64,000 bases of DNA from Helicobacteraceae bacterium (GTDB lineage Bacteria > Campylobacterota > Campylobacteria > Campylobacterales > Sulfurimonadaceae), in the NCBI GenBank assembly GCA_027063225.1, contig JAMOSG010000039.1, positions 121,663 through 185,662 on the forward strand, written 5' to 3'. The notes below the pieces were generated by a model that ran no database searches, had not been told where the DNA came from, and saw only the letters and a program-made list of their open reading frames with translations. Position 1 is the first letter of the stretch. Each line of letters opens with the position of its first letter. This document shows, piece by piece, positions 1 to 9,149 of the stretch. A program made the position numbers and the translations under genes.

Positions 1-225
1 CAATCAAAAGAAGCATCTCAAAAAACAAGTATAGCTTCTGTTGAGTCTGCAGAAAAAACTGTTGTTATTGGTTATAAAATCAAATCTCTCTTTGAAATTA
101 TGCAAGAAACATTAGAATCTACAAAACATACAAAAGAGATAGCTGAGAAATTAGATGCTCTTGGTAAAACACTTGAAACAGGAACTAGAGAATTAGATTC
201 TAAACTAGGTGAGTTTAGAACTTAA
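1..225 (+). CDS. Unknown protein, C-terminal 74 residues (partial)
   Basis: The frame is open from the window edge to a TAA at 223-225; the start lies outside. The visible tail is polar, rich in Glu, Lys and Thr, and looks helical or coiled-coil, with a short hydrophobic patch (VVIGYKIKSLFEIM). I do not recognise a family; a coiled-coil tail of a signalling or membrane-associated protein is possible but unproven. It converges on the TonB-like gene and overlaps its stop end by 11 bases, so the two genes share a terminator-poor junction. Confidence 0.6.
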   Translation, partial: QSKEASQKTSIASVESAEKTVVIGYKIKSLFEIMQETLESTKHTKEIAEKLDALGKTLETGTRELDSKLGEFRT

Positions 226-1036
226 GCTGATAAAAAACTTTATAACGTATCAAGGTCTTCTCTTGAGGCCTTGGATACTTCGCATAAGCGTATTCAATAG
301 TCTCTTTTGTTGTTTCATCCAAAATAAAAACTCCACTTTTTTCTAAAAATTTAAAATCACTTATATGTCCATCTGGATAAAGATAAAACTCAATCGTATT
401 TGTTCTATTTACTCGTAAATCTCTTGGTAAATTAACACTAGCAACACGCTCTAAGACTCCTTGAGTTATACGACGCATAATCTCTTGATTATCTAAAATA
501 TATTGTTGTTGCCCCTTTGTAAGCTCTGCAAATTTTTCTCCATATAAATCTTGTATATTTTGAGATAGGTTATTACTTTGTTTTTTAGGTTGTGTTTGTT
601 GTGGAGCATAATCTTTGTACATCCAAGCAAGTGGATCATTTTGTTTAGGTTTTGGTAGTGTTTTTTCTACCTTTTTTAAAGGTGATTTTTTCTCAATTTT
701 TTGTGGTTGTTTTTTTAATTGTTTTGTTTGAACTTTTTTTGGTTTTATTTTTTTAATTGGCTTTGATTTAGATTGCTTTTTAAGAACTTTTTCTTTTTTT
801 ACACTCTTTTGTTGTTTTTGTGGAGCAACCCTTTTTTTCTTTTTTAGTTTAGGTTTTTTAATACCCATTTTTTTATCTTTTTTTATTATTGGATTTTTAA
901 GATAAACTCTAACTTTATGTTCTTGTTGTTTTATTTTTTCCTTTTTTGGCTTTTGTTGGAGAAAAAAGTAAAGTGAGGTAAATAGTAAAAAATGAAGCAT
1001 AAATGCAATAAACAAAGCAACAAGATACCTTTTCAT
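215..1036 (-). CDS. TonB-like energy-transducing protein
   Basis: 273 residues. A single N-terminal membrane anchor (about residues 5-27) is followed by a very long Lys/Pro-rich periplasmic stretch (about 30-135) and a C-terminal domain (about 205-273) containing FYLYPDGHISDFKFLEKSG and ending in a beta-strand-like YKVFYQLKF, as in TonB C-terminal domains. TonB proteins carry proton-motive-force energy from ExbB/ExbD to outer-membrane receptors. No exbB/exbD pair is adjacent; the neighbour at 1-225 is convergent. The start is preceded by TTGGAG four bases upstream. It is divergent from hemL and shares a 65-bp intergenic region with it. It could also be a TolA-like envelope protein; the C-terminal pattern favours TonB. 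Confidence 0.75.
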   Translation of the reverse strand: MKRYLVALFIAFMLHFLLFTSLYFFLQQKPKKEKIKQQEHKVRVYLKNPIIKKDKKMGIKKPKLKKKKRVAPQKQQKSVKKEKVLKKQSKSKPIKKIKPKKVQTKQLKKQPQKIEKKSPLKKVEKTLPKPKQNDPLAWMYKDYAPQQTQPKKQSNNLSQNIQDLYGEKFAELTKGQQQYILDNQEIMRRITQGVLERVASVNLPRDLRVNRTNTIEFYLYPDGHISDFKFLEKSGVFILDETTKETIEYAYAKYPRPQEKTLIRYKVFYQLKF

Positions 1037-1069
1037 AAAACTCCAAATAGATTTTTAATACAACTTCGA

Positions 1070-1075
1070 TATAAT
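1070..1075 (+). promoter_or_regulatory. -10 element of hemL promoter
   Basis: TATAAT lies 27 bases before the hemL ATG in the 65-bp divergent region. The same bases read on the other strand give TATTAT (1071-1076), so the TonB-like gene may use an overlapping -10 element. Confidence 0.55.
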
Positions 1076-1101
1076 ACCAAAAAACTACTAAGGTATATTT
1101 A

Positions 1102-2397
1102 ATGAATACAGAAGCATCAAAAAAAGCATTTAGTGAAGTACAAAATTTTATTCCAGGTGGTGTAAATTCACCTGTTCGTGCATTTAAAAGTGTTGGGGGA
1201 ACTCCACTTTTTATAGCTGAAGGTGAGGGTGGTTACCTTAAGGATATAGATGGTAACAAGTATGTTGACTTTGTTCAAAGTTGGGGTCCGCTTATTTTTG
1301 GACATAGAGATGAAACAATTGAACAAGCTGTAATTGATGCAGTAAAGCATGGGCTTAGTTTTGGAGCACCAACATTAGCTGAAACAGAGTTAGCAAAACT
1401 TGTTATTGAGTTTTTTGATTCAGTTGAAAAAGTGCGTTTTGTAAGTAGTGGTACAGAAGCTGTGATGAGTACTATTCGTCTTGCACGTGGTTTTACTGGG
1501 CGTGATGATATTGTAAAATTTACAGGGTGTTACCATGGGCATAGTGATGCTTTACTTGTAGAAGCTGGAAGTGGTGCTGCAACGTTTGGCTCACCAAGCT
1601 CACCTGGTGTTCCAGCAGACTTTACAAAACATACACTTTTGGCAGAATACAATAATATTGAAAGTGTAAAAAAATGTTTTGTTGATTCTAAAGATATCGC
1701 ATGTGTTATTATTGAGCCAATCGCTGGAAATATGGGACTTGTTCCAGCTGATAAAGAGTTTTTACATCAACTCAGAGAGCTTTGTGATGAAAATGGAGCA
1801 CTTTTAATTTTTGATGAAGTGATGAGTGGTTTTCGTGCAACATTAAATGGTGCAGAATCTTTAGTTGGTGTAAAACCAGATTTAGTAACACTTGGTAAGG
1901 TTATTGGTGGTGGTATGCCTGTTGGTGCGTTTGGTGGACGTCGTGAAGTTATGGCAAAACTCTCTCCAGAAGGACCTGTATATCAAGCTGGAACACTCAG
2001 TGGAAACCCTGTTGCTATGGCAGCTGGATATGCAGCACTTTCTAAACTTAAACAAAATCCACGTGTTATTGCTGTACTAGAAGAAAGAGCAAAAACTTTA
2101 GTTTCTGGTATGCAAGCAGCAGCTAAAGAGCAAGGCATTACAATGCAAACAGATGTAAGAGGAAGTATGTTTGGCTTTTTCTTTAATGATAAAGAGGTAA
2201 AAAACTTTAACAATGCAGCATCTTCAGATGCAGAGCTTTTTGCAAAATTTCATGCTGGTATGTTAGATGAAGGTTTTTACTTTGCATGTTCATTGTATGA
2301 AACAGGTTTTATCTCAACTGCTACAACAGATGAGATGGTACAAGAAACTATAGAAGCGAGTAAAAGAGTATTTAAGGCTATAAAAGATGGAAAATAA
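1102..2397 (+). CDS. hemL: Glutamate-1-semialdehyde 2,1-aminomutase
   Basis: 431 residues, usual length for HemL. It converts glutamate-1-semialdehyde to 5-aminolevulinate, the second step of the C5 tetrapyrrole pathway that begins with glutamyl-tRNA(Glu). The PLP lysine is Lys266 in [17 protein letters not shown]; the [17 protein letters not shown] cofactor-phosphate loop, YHGHSDALL and [10 protein letters not shown] motifs are all present. An AAGG ribosome site lies 8 bases before ATG. Its 3' end overlaps the next gene by 11 bases, so hemL heads a three-gene unit with two small membrane proteins. Confidence 0.97.
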   Translation: MNTEASKKAFSEVQNFIPGGVNSPVRAFKSVGGTPLFIAEGEGGYLKDIDGNKYVDFVQSWGPLIFGHRDETIEQAVIDAVKHGLSFGAPTLAETELAKLVIEFFDSVEKVRFVSSGTEAVMSTIRLARGFTGRDDIVKFTGCYHGHSDALLVEAGSGAATFGSPSSPGVPADFTKHTLLAEYNNIESVKKCFVDSKDIACVIIEPIAGNMGLVPADKEFLHQLRELCDENGALLIFDEVMSGFRATLNGAESLVGVKPDLVTLGKVIGGGMPVGAFGGRREVMAKLSPEGPVYQAGTLSGNPVAMAAGYAALSKLKQNPRVIAVLEERAKTLVSGMQAAAKEQGITMQTDVRGSMFGFFFNDKEVKNFNNAASSDAELFAKFHAGMLDEGFYFACSLYETGFISTATTDEMVQETIEASKRVFKAIKDGK

Positions 2398-2713
2398 AGA
2401 ACCACGCAAACCCAGAATAAAACCAATTATTGAAGCAGCAGATCATTTAAGTTTAGGAATCTCCATAGTAGTTGCAATTGCTATGGGGCTTGGAATTGGG
2501 TATTTACTTCGTTCCTTAACAGATATTGGTTGGACATTTTTTATAGGTGTATTTATAGGGATTGCAGCAGCAATTTTAAATGTGTATAAAGCTTACTCTA
2601 AACAATACAAAGAGTATGAAGAGCTTGCAAAACAACCACGTTATGCAATGCAAAAGAAAAATCAAATAGATAACGATGACGATGATGAGGACTACGGTGA
2701 AAAAAGCTATTAG
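2387..2713 (+). CDS. AtpZ/AtpI-family small membrane protein
   Basis: 108 residues with two predicted membrane helices (about 24-43 and 48-68) joined by a short loop, then a charged tail ending in an Asp-rich run. The pattern [21 protein letters not shown] and [23 protein letters not shown] matches the AtpZ/AtpI family, helpers of F-type ATPase assembly or Mg/Ca transport. It is not next to atp genes here; it overlaps hemL by 11 bases and the following gene, so it is probably cotranscribed with hemL. The family assignment is by pattern only; function is inferred. Confidence 0.75.
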   Translation: MENKEPRKPRIKPIIEAADHLSLGISIVVAIAMGLGIGYLLRSLTDIGWTFFIGVFIGIAAAILNVYKAYSKQYKEYEELAKQPRYAMQKKNQIDNDDDDEDYGEKSY

Positions 2714-3200
2714 TCTTTTTCTTGCTATCGAAGCACTTATAGGGGTGAGTTATTTTTATGATTTCTCACTCTTTATAAATAGTGAAGTTGCATTTTTAAG
2801 TTCTTTTTTTGTTATAGTTGGTTCAAGCTTTGCCTATAAAAAAATGGTTACTACGCAAGTAGAGAAAAAAGAGTATGAAGAGTTACGTGATCCTTTAGAA
2901 AAAATAGAAGATCCTTATGAGTTGTATGACGATAAAATAAACAATGCTCCCCTTGAAGAGTTAGATATTAAAGAGATAGTAAAAGAGGAAAAAGCAAAAA
3001 TTAAAACTTTTAATACAACAGCGATGAAGCAGGGTGTTAAAGGTGGATTTTCTCCATTTCGTCTTGTACCATATCTTTTTTTAATTGTAGGGTTTATTGC
3101 ACTAGAGAATAATCATTATCTTGATTTAAAAGTTTATTTACCAATGTTGCTTGTGGGGATTGTTGCAGGGAATATTGTAGTTACAAAAATTACTAAATAG
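2697..3200 (+). CDS. Conserved membrane protein of unknown function
   Basis: About 167 residues from GTG 2697. Two N-terminal hydrophobic segments, an acidic middle (about 60-115), then two C-terminal hydrophobic segments ending in KITK. I do not recognise a family. Start choice: ATGs at 2676, 2682 and 2685 are in frame, but GTG 2697 has AGGA five bases upstream, gives a typical [16 protein letters not shown] membrane N-terminus, and avoids an Asp-codon repeat shared with the upstream gene. Overlaps the AtpZ-like gene by 17 bases (38 if 2676 is used), suggesting coupled translation. Confidence 0.75.
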   Translation: MKKAISLFLAIEALIGVSYFYDFSLFINSEVAFLSSFFVIVGSSFAYKKMVTTQVEKKEYEELRDPLEKIEDPYELYDDKINNAPLEELDIKEIVKEEKAKIKTFNTTAMKQGVKGGFSPFRLVPYLFLIVGFIALENNHYLDLKVYLPMLLVGIVAGNIVVTKITK

Positions 3201-3203
3201 CTT

Positions 3204-3246
3204 TTTATATAGTGATTATATAAAGGAGTTTTTACTCCTCTATATA
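3204..3246. terminator. Hairpins between convergent genes
   Basis: Two stem-loops overlap: TTTATATA/TATATAAA (3204-3211 and 3217-3224) and AGGAGT/ACTCCT with a TTTT loop (about 3225-3240), the latter reaching into the last codons of rpoD. They sit between the convergent membrane-protein gene and rpoD and may end transcription from both sides. Confidence 0.45.
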
Positions 3247-5085
3247 ACTTTTAAGTTTACGACCAACTTTAGGGTGTTTTAACTTTTTAATAGCACTCGA
3301 TTCAATTTGACGAACACGCTCACGTGTAACACGAAGCTCTTTACCAATCTCCTCTAAAGTTCTATCACTCTCATCGTCCATAATACCAAAACGAAGTTTA
3401 ATAACAGCACGTTCTCTCTCATTGAGTTGCTCAAGCACACTCTCTATTTGTACACGTAAATCATCTTTTAAGATAGCATCAGCAGGAGATAGTGATGCTT
3501 TATCTTCAATAAAATCTCCAAAACGTCCATCATCTTCACTACCAATAGGTGCTTCAAGAGAAATAGGCTCTTTTGTAATTTTAATAACATTTTTTACTTT
3601 CTCAACAGAAAGACCAACCTCTTTTGCAATTGTATCTACATCTGGCTCTTTACCATGCTCTTGAAGGTGTTTACGCATAATTTTATTAATACGGTTAATT
3701 GTTTCAATCATATGGATAGGGATACGAATAGTTCTTGCCTGATCTGCAATTGCACGGCTAATTGCTTGACGAATCCACCATGTTGCATAGGTTGAAAATT
3801 TATACCCTTTTTGGTATTCAAATTTATCAACCGCTTTCATAAGACCAATGTTTCCTTCCTGAATTAAATCTAAGAATGGAAGTCCACGGTTTGTGTAACG
3901 CTTAGCAATAGAAACAACAAGACGTAAGTTTGAACGAGCCATACGAGTTTTTGCTTTTTCACTAATATTTTTACCACGTTTAATTTGTTCTAAAATATCA
4001 GCTAATTTTTCTGGTTCCATATCAAAACTATTTTTACTCGCTTCTTTAGTTTGTACAAGTTTTTTAATCTCCATATATGTAGAAACCATTGTAGCTTCTG
4101 GTACCATACTAGCGATATCTTCTTTTGTTAAGTCTTGAATCTTTTCAATAAGAACTTTATGGTTTGCTTTTAGAGTTGCATTAAAAAGTGGAAGTTTATA
4201 CTCCAAGCGGCGAAGCTCTTTGTCGTAACCATCTTCACTTTTAAGTGCAGTTTCCATAGCTTTTACAAGTTCATTAATCAATTTTGAAGTTGGTCCAAGC
4301 TCTAAAAGCTTCTCTTTTAGGATATTTTTTTTGTAAGTGATTGTCATATAATAATGTACAATCTCTTCATTAAGTTCACCATCAAGATTTTCTGGAGCTT
4401 TTTCTGCTGCTTTTACCCAGTCTTTTTTTGCTTTTTCAAGTGCTTTAAAACTTGTAGTAACTTTTTCTACGCGAGTTTTATCTTTTGCACTTAATGCTTT
4501 TTCCTCTCCATCTGCATCGATATCATCTGTTGCATCATCACCATCATCTTTTTCATCTTCAAAACTTCTAAAAAGTTCTTTTACACGACGTTCACGATTG
4601 ATAAGTGGTTCTTTATAGTCTAAAATAAAATCTATAAGATATGGTACAGAACAGATAGCATCAATAATAATACTTTCACCTGCTTCAATCTTTTTAGAGA
4701 TTTCAATTTCCTCCTCTTTTGTTAAAAGTGGAATTTGACCCATTTCACGTAGATACATACGTACAGGAGAATCTGAACGTGACCACTCAAGAAGTTCATG
4801 TTCTTTTAAAATATCGAACTCTTCAAGTTCGTTATCTTCAAGCATTTTTCTTTGTGCATCACGACGCGCTTCTGCTTCTCTATCATTTAATAATTTTGCA
4901 TGCTCCGAAGCTGTATAGAGGCAAACTCCATACTTTTGAGCAGTTTTAAAAATATTTTTTGATTGTGCTGCAGTTGGTTGTTTTTCGAAAAATTTTATGA
5001 GTTCTTCATAAGTGACACAATCTTTTGTCTCTTTTTTTTCTGCGAAAAATGTATCTATGGCTTTTGTAAGTTCTTTTGCTGTCAT
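3232..5085 (-). CDS. rpoD: RNA polymerase primary sigma factor RpoD
   Basis: 617 residues. Region 1.1-like N-terminus, region 1.2 ([19 protein letters not shown]), a long acidic non-conserved insert (about 180-330), then region 2 ([54 protein letters not shown]), region 3 and region 4 with the -35 binding helix [20 protein letters not shown]. It directs housekeeping transcription. The stand-alone gene has its own TATAAT (5133-5138) and a GGAG ribosome site about ten bases before ATG. It is divergent from the flagellar rod genes. Confidence 0.98.
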   Translation of the reverse strand: MTAKELTKAIDTFFAEKKETKDCVTYEELIKFFEKQPTAAQSKNIFKTAQKYGVCLYTASEHAKLLNDREAEARRDAQRKMLEDNELEEFDILKEHELLEWSRSDSPVRMYLREMGQIPLLTKEEEIEISKKIEAGESIIIDAICSVPYLIDFILDYKEPLINRERRVKELFRSFEDEKDDGDDATDDIDADGEEKALSAKDKTRVEKVTTSFKALEKAKKDWVKAAEKAPENLDGELNEEIVHYYMTITYKKNILKEKLLELGPTSKLINELVKAMETALKSEDGYDKELRRLEYKLPLFNATLKANHKVLIEKIQDLTKEDIASMVPEATMVSTYMEIKKLVQTKEASKNSFDMEPEKLADILEQIKRGKNISEKAKTRMARSNLRLVVSIAKRYTNRGLPFLDLIQEGNIGLMKAVDKFEYQKGYKFSTYATWWIRQAISRAIADQARTIRIPIHMIETINRINKIMRKHLQEHGKEPDVDTIAKEVGLSVEKVKNVIKITKEPISLEAPIGSEDDGRFGDFIEDKASLSPADAILKDDLRVQIESVLEQLNERERAVIKLRFGIMDDESDRTLEEIGKELRVTRERVRQIESSAIKKLKHPKVGRKLKSYIEE

Positions 5086-5132
5086 TAGGCAGTTGCTCCA
5101 TAGGTTGGTTTATTTGGTTTTGTAAGGGATGG

Positions 5133-5138
5133 ATTATA
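5133..5138 (-). promoter_or_regulatory. -10 element of rpoD promoter
   Basis: On the minus strand this reads TATAAT in the context CGGTATAATCC, giving a leader of roughly 40 bases before the rpoD start. Confidence 0.55.
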
Positions 5139-5171
5139 CCGAAATTATTTTAAATTAAGCTAAAAATATTT

Positions 5172-5189
5172 TAGGAACAAAATATGCTT
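5172..5189 (+). promoter_or_regulatory. Sigma-54 promoter of flgF-flgG
   Basis: TAGGAACAAAATATGCTT carries GG at 5174-5175 and GC at 5186-5187, exactly ten bases between them, as required for RpoN -24/-12 elements, and resembles the Campylobacterota form GGAACA-N4-TTGCTT. Predicted transcription start near 5199, 33 bases before flgF. Rod and hook genes are RpoN-dependent in Campylobacter and Helicobacter. Confidence 0.75.
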
Positions 5190-5231
5190 GTAGATTTTTC
5201 AATATATCTTTCATAATAAAGTGAGTCTTTT

Positions 5232-6062
5232 ATGCAAACTGGTTATTATAGCGCTGCAGCTGGTATGGTTACACAATTTAACCGTTTAGATACTATCGCC
5301 AATAACTTGGCAAATGTTAATACTGTTGGCTTTAAAGAGGATGATGTTGTTGTGGGTGATTTTATGCGTGTATTTAAAGAGTCTCGCGATACTTTAGATA
5401 ACCCTAATGACACAAAAGAAGCAGCAGCATTTATTAACAGAACAATGACTCGTACACCACAAATTGTAGATTCTTATACAAATCAATCTTTAGGTACTAT
5501 GCAAAAAACAGATAATCCATTAGATGTAGCATTGACTCAAGAGGGAATATTTTTTGCTATAAAAACTCCACAAGGTATTCGCCTTACTCGTGATGGTTCT
5601 TTTACAACGAACGATGAAGGAAAACTGGTAACTAAAGATGGTTATGAAGTATTAGCAGCTTCAGATGACTTAAAAAGTGCAAATCCACAAGGGATTACAC
5701 TAGATAATAACTATGCAATGCTAAAAATAGATAAAAATGGTCAACTCTCTACAAATGTACCAAATGGTTATAAGATGGTAAAAGGTCAACAACTTTTTAT
5801 TGCTCAACCAGATAATCTAAAAATGTTACAAAAAGAGGGCTCTTCACTTTACAAATATGAAAATATCACCTCTTTAGAGCCATTAGATGAAAGTGGAGCA
5901 GTAAAACAGGGCTTTTTAGAAAAAAGTAATGTAAATGCAGTAAGTATGATGACACAAATGATAGAAACAAATCGTTTAGTTGGGATGTATCAAAGTGCTA
6001 TGGATACACAAATGAATGAGATGAATAAAGATGCAATTGAAAAACTTGCAAGAAAAGCTTAA
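5232..6062 (+). CDS. flgF: Flagellar basal-body rod protein FlgF-like (FlgG2)
   Basis: 276 residues. The N-terminal rod motif (GYYSAAAGMVTQFNRLDTI followed by ANNLANVNTVGFKE) and the C-terminal motif (GFLEKSNVNAVSMMTQMIET...) define the FlgE/F/G rod-hook family. FlgF forms part of the proximal rod of the flagellar axle in the periplasm. It is followed after 10 bases by flgG, the usual flgF-flgG pair; in Campylobacterota the first gene is sometimes named flgG2. Expression is likely RpoN-dependent from the promoter at 5172-5189. The two genes are isolated from other flagellar genes in this window. Confidence 0.9.
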   Translation: MQTGYYSAAAGMVTQFNRLDTIANNLANVNTVGFKEDDVVVGDFMRVFKESRDTLDNPNDTKEAAAFINRTMTRTPQIVDSYTNQSLGTMQKTDNPLDVALTQEGIFFAIKTPQGIRLTRDGSFTTNDEGKLVTKDGYEVLAASDDLKSANPQGITLDNNYAMLKIDKNGQLSTNVPNGYKMVKGQQLFIAQPDNLKMLQKEGSSLYKYENITSLEPLDESGAVKQGFLEKSNVNAVSMMTQMIETNRLVGMYQSAMDTQMNEMNKDAIEKLARKA

Positions 6063-6072
6063 GGATTAAAAA

Positions 6073-6861
6073 ATGATGCAATCACTCTACACAGCTTCAA
6101 CTGGAATGTTAGGAATGCAAACACAAATTGATGTAACTGCCAATAATATTGCCAATGTTAATACAATGGGCTTTAAAAAAGGGCGTGCGGAGTTTGCAGA
6201 CTTAATGTATCAAACAATGGAATATGCAGGAACGGCAACAAGTGAATCTACAAAAAGTCCAACAGGAATTGAGGTTGGTTTAGGTGTGCGTTCAACTTCT
6301 GTAAGTAAAATTTTTTCTGAAGGTTCTTTAAAACAAACAGATAATGAACTAGATATTGCAATTACTGGAAAAGGTTTTTTTAAAATGGAACTTCCAGATG
6401 GTACAGAAGTGTATTCAAGAAATGGTGCTTTTAAAGTAGATGATAATGGTACAATTGTAAATAGTGATGGTTATAAACTTGTTCCAGAGATTGTTATCCC
6501 TTCAGATGCTACAAATATTAGTATTGGTACAGATGGAACTGTAAGTGTTATTCAAGCAGGGCAAACACAAGCTACACAAATTGGACAAATTACAACTACA
6601 AACTTTGTAAATCCATCTGGACTCCACTCTATGGGAGACAACCTCTATGTAGAAACAGATAGCTCTGGTCAACCAGTAGAAGGAACACCTGGACTTGATG
6701 GACTTGGAGTTTTACGTCAAGGTTTTGTAGAGCAAAGTAATGTGGAACTTGTTGTTGAATTAACAGACCTTATTACGGGGCAACGTGCTTATGATTCTAA
6801 CTCAAAAGTTATTACAACAAGTGATGAGATGCTTCAAACTGTAAATCAACTCAAACGATAA
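6073..6861 (+). CDS. flgG: Flagellar distal rod protein FlgG
   Basis: 262 residues, typical FlgG length. Rod motif near residues 3-32 (LYTASTGMLGMQTQIDVTAN, then NIANVNTMGFKKGRAEFADL), central D1-type sequence, and C-terminal GFVEQSNVELVVELTDLITG. FlgG makes the distal rod joining the proximal rod to the hook. An AAGGA ribosome site follows the flgF stop; ATG 6073 is used, with a second ATG directly after it. Downstream leuD has its own promoter. Confidence 0.96.
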   Translation: MMQSLYTASTGMLGMQTQIDVTANNIANVNTMGFKKGRAEFADLMYQTMEYAGTATSESTKSPTGIEVGLGVRSTSVSKIFSEGSLKQTDNELDIAITGKGFFKMELPDGTEVYSRNGAFKVDDNGTIVNSDGYKLVPEIVIPSDATNISIGTDGTVSVIQAGQTQATQIGQITTTNFVNPSGLHSMGDNLYVETDSSGQPVEGTPGLDGLGVLRQGFVEQSNVELVVELTDLITGQRAYDSNSKVITTSDEMLQTVNQLKR

Positions 6862-6874
6862 ATAAATTTTTGGG

Positions 6875-6880
6875 TATAAT
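6875..6880 (+). promoter_or_regulatory. -10 element of leuD promoter
   Basis: TATAAT in TTTTTGGGTATAATAG, 36 bases before leuD ATG. A T-rich stretch before the -10 with no clear -35 is the usual Campylobacterota sigma-70 pattern. Confidence 0.65.
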
Positions 6881-6915
6881 AGCGCCATTAATTTTAAACT
6901 AATTAGGATTTTTAT

Positions 6916-7422
6916 ATGCAAAAAGCAAAAATAGAGGGAAAAGTTTGGAGATTCGGTAAAGATATCGACACAGACTTAATTATCGCTGCGCGTTATTTAA
7001 ATACATCTGATCCAAAAGAGTTGGCAAAGCATGTTATGGAAGATGCAGACCCAGAATTTGTTAACAAAATGAGTGTTGGAGATGTTATTGTTGCAGGTGA
7101 AAACTTTGGATGTGGGAGTTCACGTGAACATGCTCCAATAGCACTAAAAGCTGCTGGTGTTGCTGCTGTTATTGCTCCAACTTTTGCAAGAATTTTTTAT
7201 AGAAATGCTTTTAATATGGGACTTCCTATTTTTGAACTTCAAGAGAGTGCAGAAATTAGTGAAGGTGATAGTATAAGTGTAGATATGGATGCAGGTACTA
7301 TTACAAATACAACAACGGGTAAAACATATAACTTTACTCCTATCCCACCATTTATGCAAGAGTTAATTGATGCTGGTGGACTTATGAATTATGCACAAAA
7401 CGAAATAGAAGGAAACAAGTAG
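6916..7422 (+). CDS. leuD: 3-isopropylmalate dehydratase small subunit
   Basis: 168 residues, the short LeuD form. It forms the swivel domain that, with LeuC, isomerises 2- to 3-isopropylmalate in leucine synthesis. Motifs: [15 protein letters not shown] near the N-terminus and the substrate-binding loop [13 protein letters not shown]. leuC is not in the window. leuB starts at the base after its stop codon, so the two are co-translated. Confidence 0.96.
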   Translation: MQKAKIEGKVWRFGKDIDTDLIIAARYLNTSDPKELAKHVMEDADPEFVNKMSVGDVIVAGENFGCGSSREHAPIALKAAGVAAVIAPTFARIFYRNAFNMGLPIFELQESAEISEGDSISVDMDAGTITNTTTGKTYNFTPIPPFMQELIDAGGLMNYAQNEIEGNK

Positions 7423-8490
7423 ATGAAATCTTATAAAATTGCACTTATTAAAGGTGATGGTATCGGTCCAGAGATTGTTGATGAGGCAGTAAAAGTTTTA
7501 GATGCTGTTGCTTCTTGTAGTGGGTTTAACTTCACTTATGAAGATCTTTTAATGGGTGGATGTGCTTACGATATTACAGGTGATCCTTTGCCACAAGAGA
7601 CTATTACAAAATCTTTACAATCTGATGCTGTACTTTTTGGTGCTATTGGTGGAGAAAAATGGGATAATCTTCCGCGTGAAAAACGTCCAGAGAGTGGACT
7701 TTTACGTTTTAGAAAAGAGTTAGGTGTTTATGCTAATCTTCGTCCAGCTGTTGTTTATGATGAACTTGCTAACGCTTCTTCTTTAAAACCAGAAGTTGTT
7801 CGTGGTGTTGATTTAATGGTTGTTCGTGAGCTTATTGGTGGTATCTACTTTGGTGAACCAAAAGGGCGTGATGAGGAAAGAGGGTGGAACACAATGGTTT
7901 ATTCTCGTGAAGAGATTAAACGTATTGCACACCAAGCGTTCCAAATTGCAATGAACAGAAGTAAAAGAGTTTGTTCTATTGATAAAGCGAATGTTTTAGA
8001 TGTTTCTCAACTTTGGCGTGAAACTGTTGAAGAGGTAGCAAAAGAGTATCCAGAAGTAGAACTTACACATATGTATGTAGATAATGCTGCAATGCAACTT
8101 ATTCGTGATCCAAAACAGTTTGATGTAATGTTAACTGGAAATATTTTTGGTGATATTTTAAGTGATGAAGCTTCTATGCTTTCTGGAAGTATTGGTCTTT
8201 TACCATCTGCAAGTGTTGGTGCTAAAATTGGTGTTTATGAACCAATTCACGGAAGTGCACCAGATATTGCAGGTCAAGGAATTGCAAACCCAATTGCTAC
8301 AATTGCATCTGCTTCTATGATGTTACGTTTTGCACTTGGTGAAAATGAAGCAGCAGATAAAATTGACAATGCAATTAAAAAAGCTCTTAGTGAAGGGTAT
8401 AGAACTCAAGATTTAGCACAATTTGATGCAAAAGAGATCTGTTCTACAAGTGAGATGGGTTCTATTATTGCAAATTATATTGAAAGATAG
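7423..8490 (+). CDS. leuB: 3-isopropylmalate dehydrogenase
   Basis: 355 residues. NAD-dependent oxidative decarboxylation of 3-isopropylmalate to 2-oxoisocaproate. Signature sequences: [31 protein letters not shown], the metal-binding [20 protein letters not shown] and the NAD-binding [15 protein letters not shown]. It begins directly after the leuD stop and is followed with no gap by a small TPR-like gene, so the leu operon runs on into genes of other functions. Confidence 0.97.
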   Translation: MKSYKIALIKGDGIGPEIVDEAVKVLDAVASCSGFNFTYEDLLMGGCAYDITGDPLPQETITKSLQSDAVLFGAIGGEKWDNLPREKRPESGLLRFRKELGVYANLRPAVVYDELANASSLKPEVVRGVDLMVVRELIGGIYFGEPKGRDEERGWNTMVYSREEIKRIAHQAFQIAMNRSKRVCSIDKANVLDVSQLWRETVEEVAKEYPEVELTHMYVDNAAMQLIRDPKQFDVMLTGNIFGDILSDEASMLSGSIGLLPSASVGAKIGVYEPIHGSAPDIAGQGIANPIATIASASMMLRFALGENEAADKIDNAIKKALSEGYRTQDLAQFDAKEICSTSEMGSIIANYIER

Positions 8491-8739
8491 ATGAAAACAT
8501 TAACTTTAGCAAATATCTATGAACTTCAAGGTTTCCGTGAGGAAGCCTTGGATATTTACAAAGAAATTTTAAAAAAAGATCCAACAAACTCTGAAGCAAA
8601 AGTTGCTATTCGTCGTCTTTCTGGGATGCGTCGAAAGTTTTTAAATGTAAATGAAGAGATGAAAGATTTTTTTGTAAAGATGGATAGTGAGGTAGAGTTT
8701 AATGAATTTGAAAGGTGGTTGTTAAAAGTATGGAACTAA
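8491..8739 (+). CDS. Small TPR-like protein
   Basis: 82 residues. The first 35 form one TPR-like helical hairpin (LANIYELQGFREEALDIYKE followed by ILKKDPTNSEA); the rest is basic then acidic, ending in WLLKVWN. ATG follows the leuB stop immediately. It precedes a CiaD-like gene and purU; from memory, Campylobacter jejuni has a similar small gene at the same place (the Cj0787 position), which supports a real conserved gene. Function unknown; a protein-interaction role is only inferred from the TPR fold. Confidence 0.75.
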   Translation: MKTLTLANIYELQGFREEALDIYKEILKKDPTNSEAKVAIRRLSGMRRKFLNVNEEMKDFFVKMDSEVEFNEFERWLLKVWN

Positions 8740-9149
8740 AAGATATGATTCTCTCAACATTAGCTGAGATGGAAACAACAACTCCAAAGACAGAACCTTC
8801 TCCTGAAATTAAAGTAATAAAAAATGAGTCTAGTAAAAAAGAGAGTTCTACAGAAATTGTGGAAGAAGCTGAAATAAAACGGGTACAACCTGTAGAAGAA
8901 CAACCCTCTGTAGAGGAGAAACCTAAAATAAAAACTATTCTTGAAGAGCAACCACCACAAGAGAGGCATTTTGAAAGTGAAGAGAAGTATTTAAAAGCTT
9001 TACGTGAAAGACTTTTAGTTTTATTTGAAGGGTTTCAAGCACCAAATAATAGTTCTTTAGAAGCTAAAATAGATTTAACATTAAACTTTTTAGAGTACGT
9101 TTTGGCAAATATTGACCAAAGAATAACTCTACTTGAACAAGGAAAATAA
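8730..9149 (+). CDS. CiaD-like domain protein
   Basis: 139 residues from ATG 8730 (a GTG at 8715 is also in frame but would overlap more and lacks a better ribosome site). The N-terminus MELKDMILSTLAEMET is followed by a Pro/Glu-rich disordered linker and a helical C-terminus (YLKALRERLLVLFEGFQAPN ... LNFLEYVLANIDQRITLLEQ). The pattern and the position before purU resemble C. jejuni CiaD (Cj0788), which is followed by cca-purU. CiaD is a host-cell effector in Campylobacter; in a likely free-living organism the domain must have another, unknown role. Overlaps the upstream gene by ten bases. Confidence 0.65.
   Translation: MELKDMILSTLAEMETTTPKTEPSPEIKVIKNESSKKESSTEIVEEAEIKRVQPVEEQPSVEEKPKIKTILEEQPPQERHFESEEKYLKALRERLLVLFEGFQAPNNSSLEAKIDLTLNFLEYVLANIDQRITLLEQGK

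Noticed and set aside
600..940. Low-complexity T/K-rich tract resembling repeats
   Set aside because: It codes for the Lys/Pro-rich linker of the TonB-like protein, in frame; not an array of DNA repeats.
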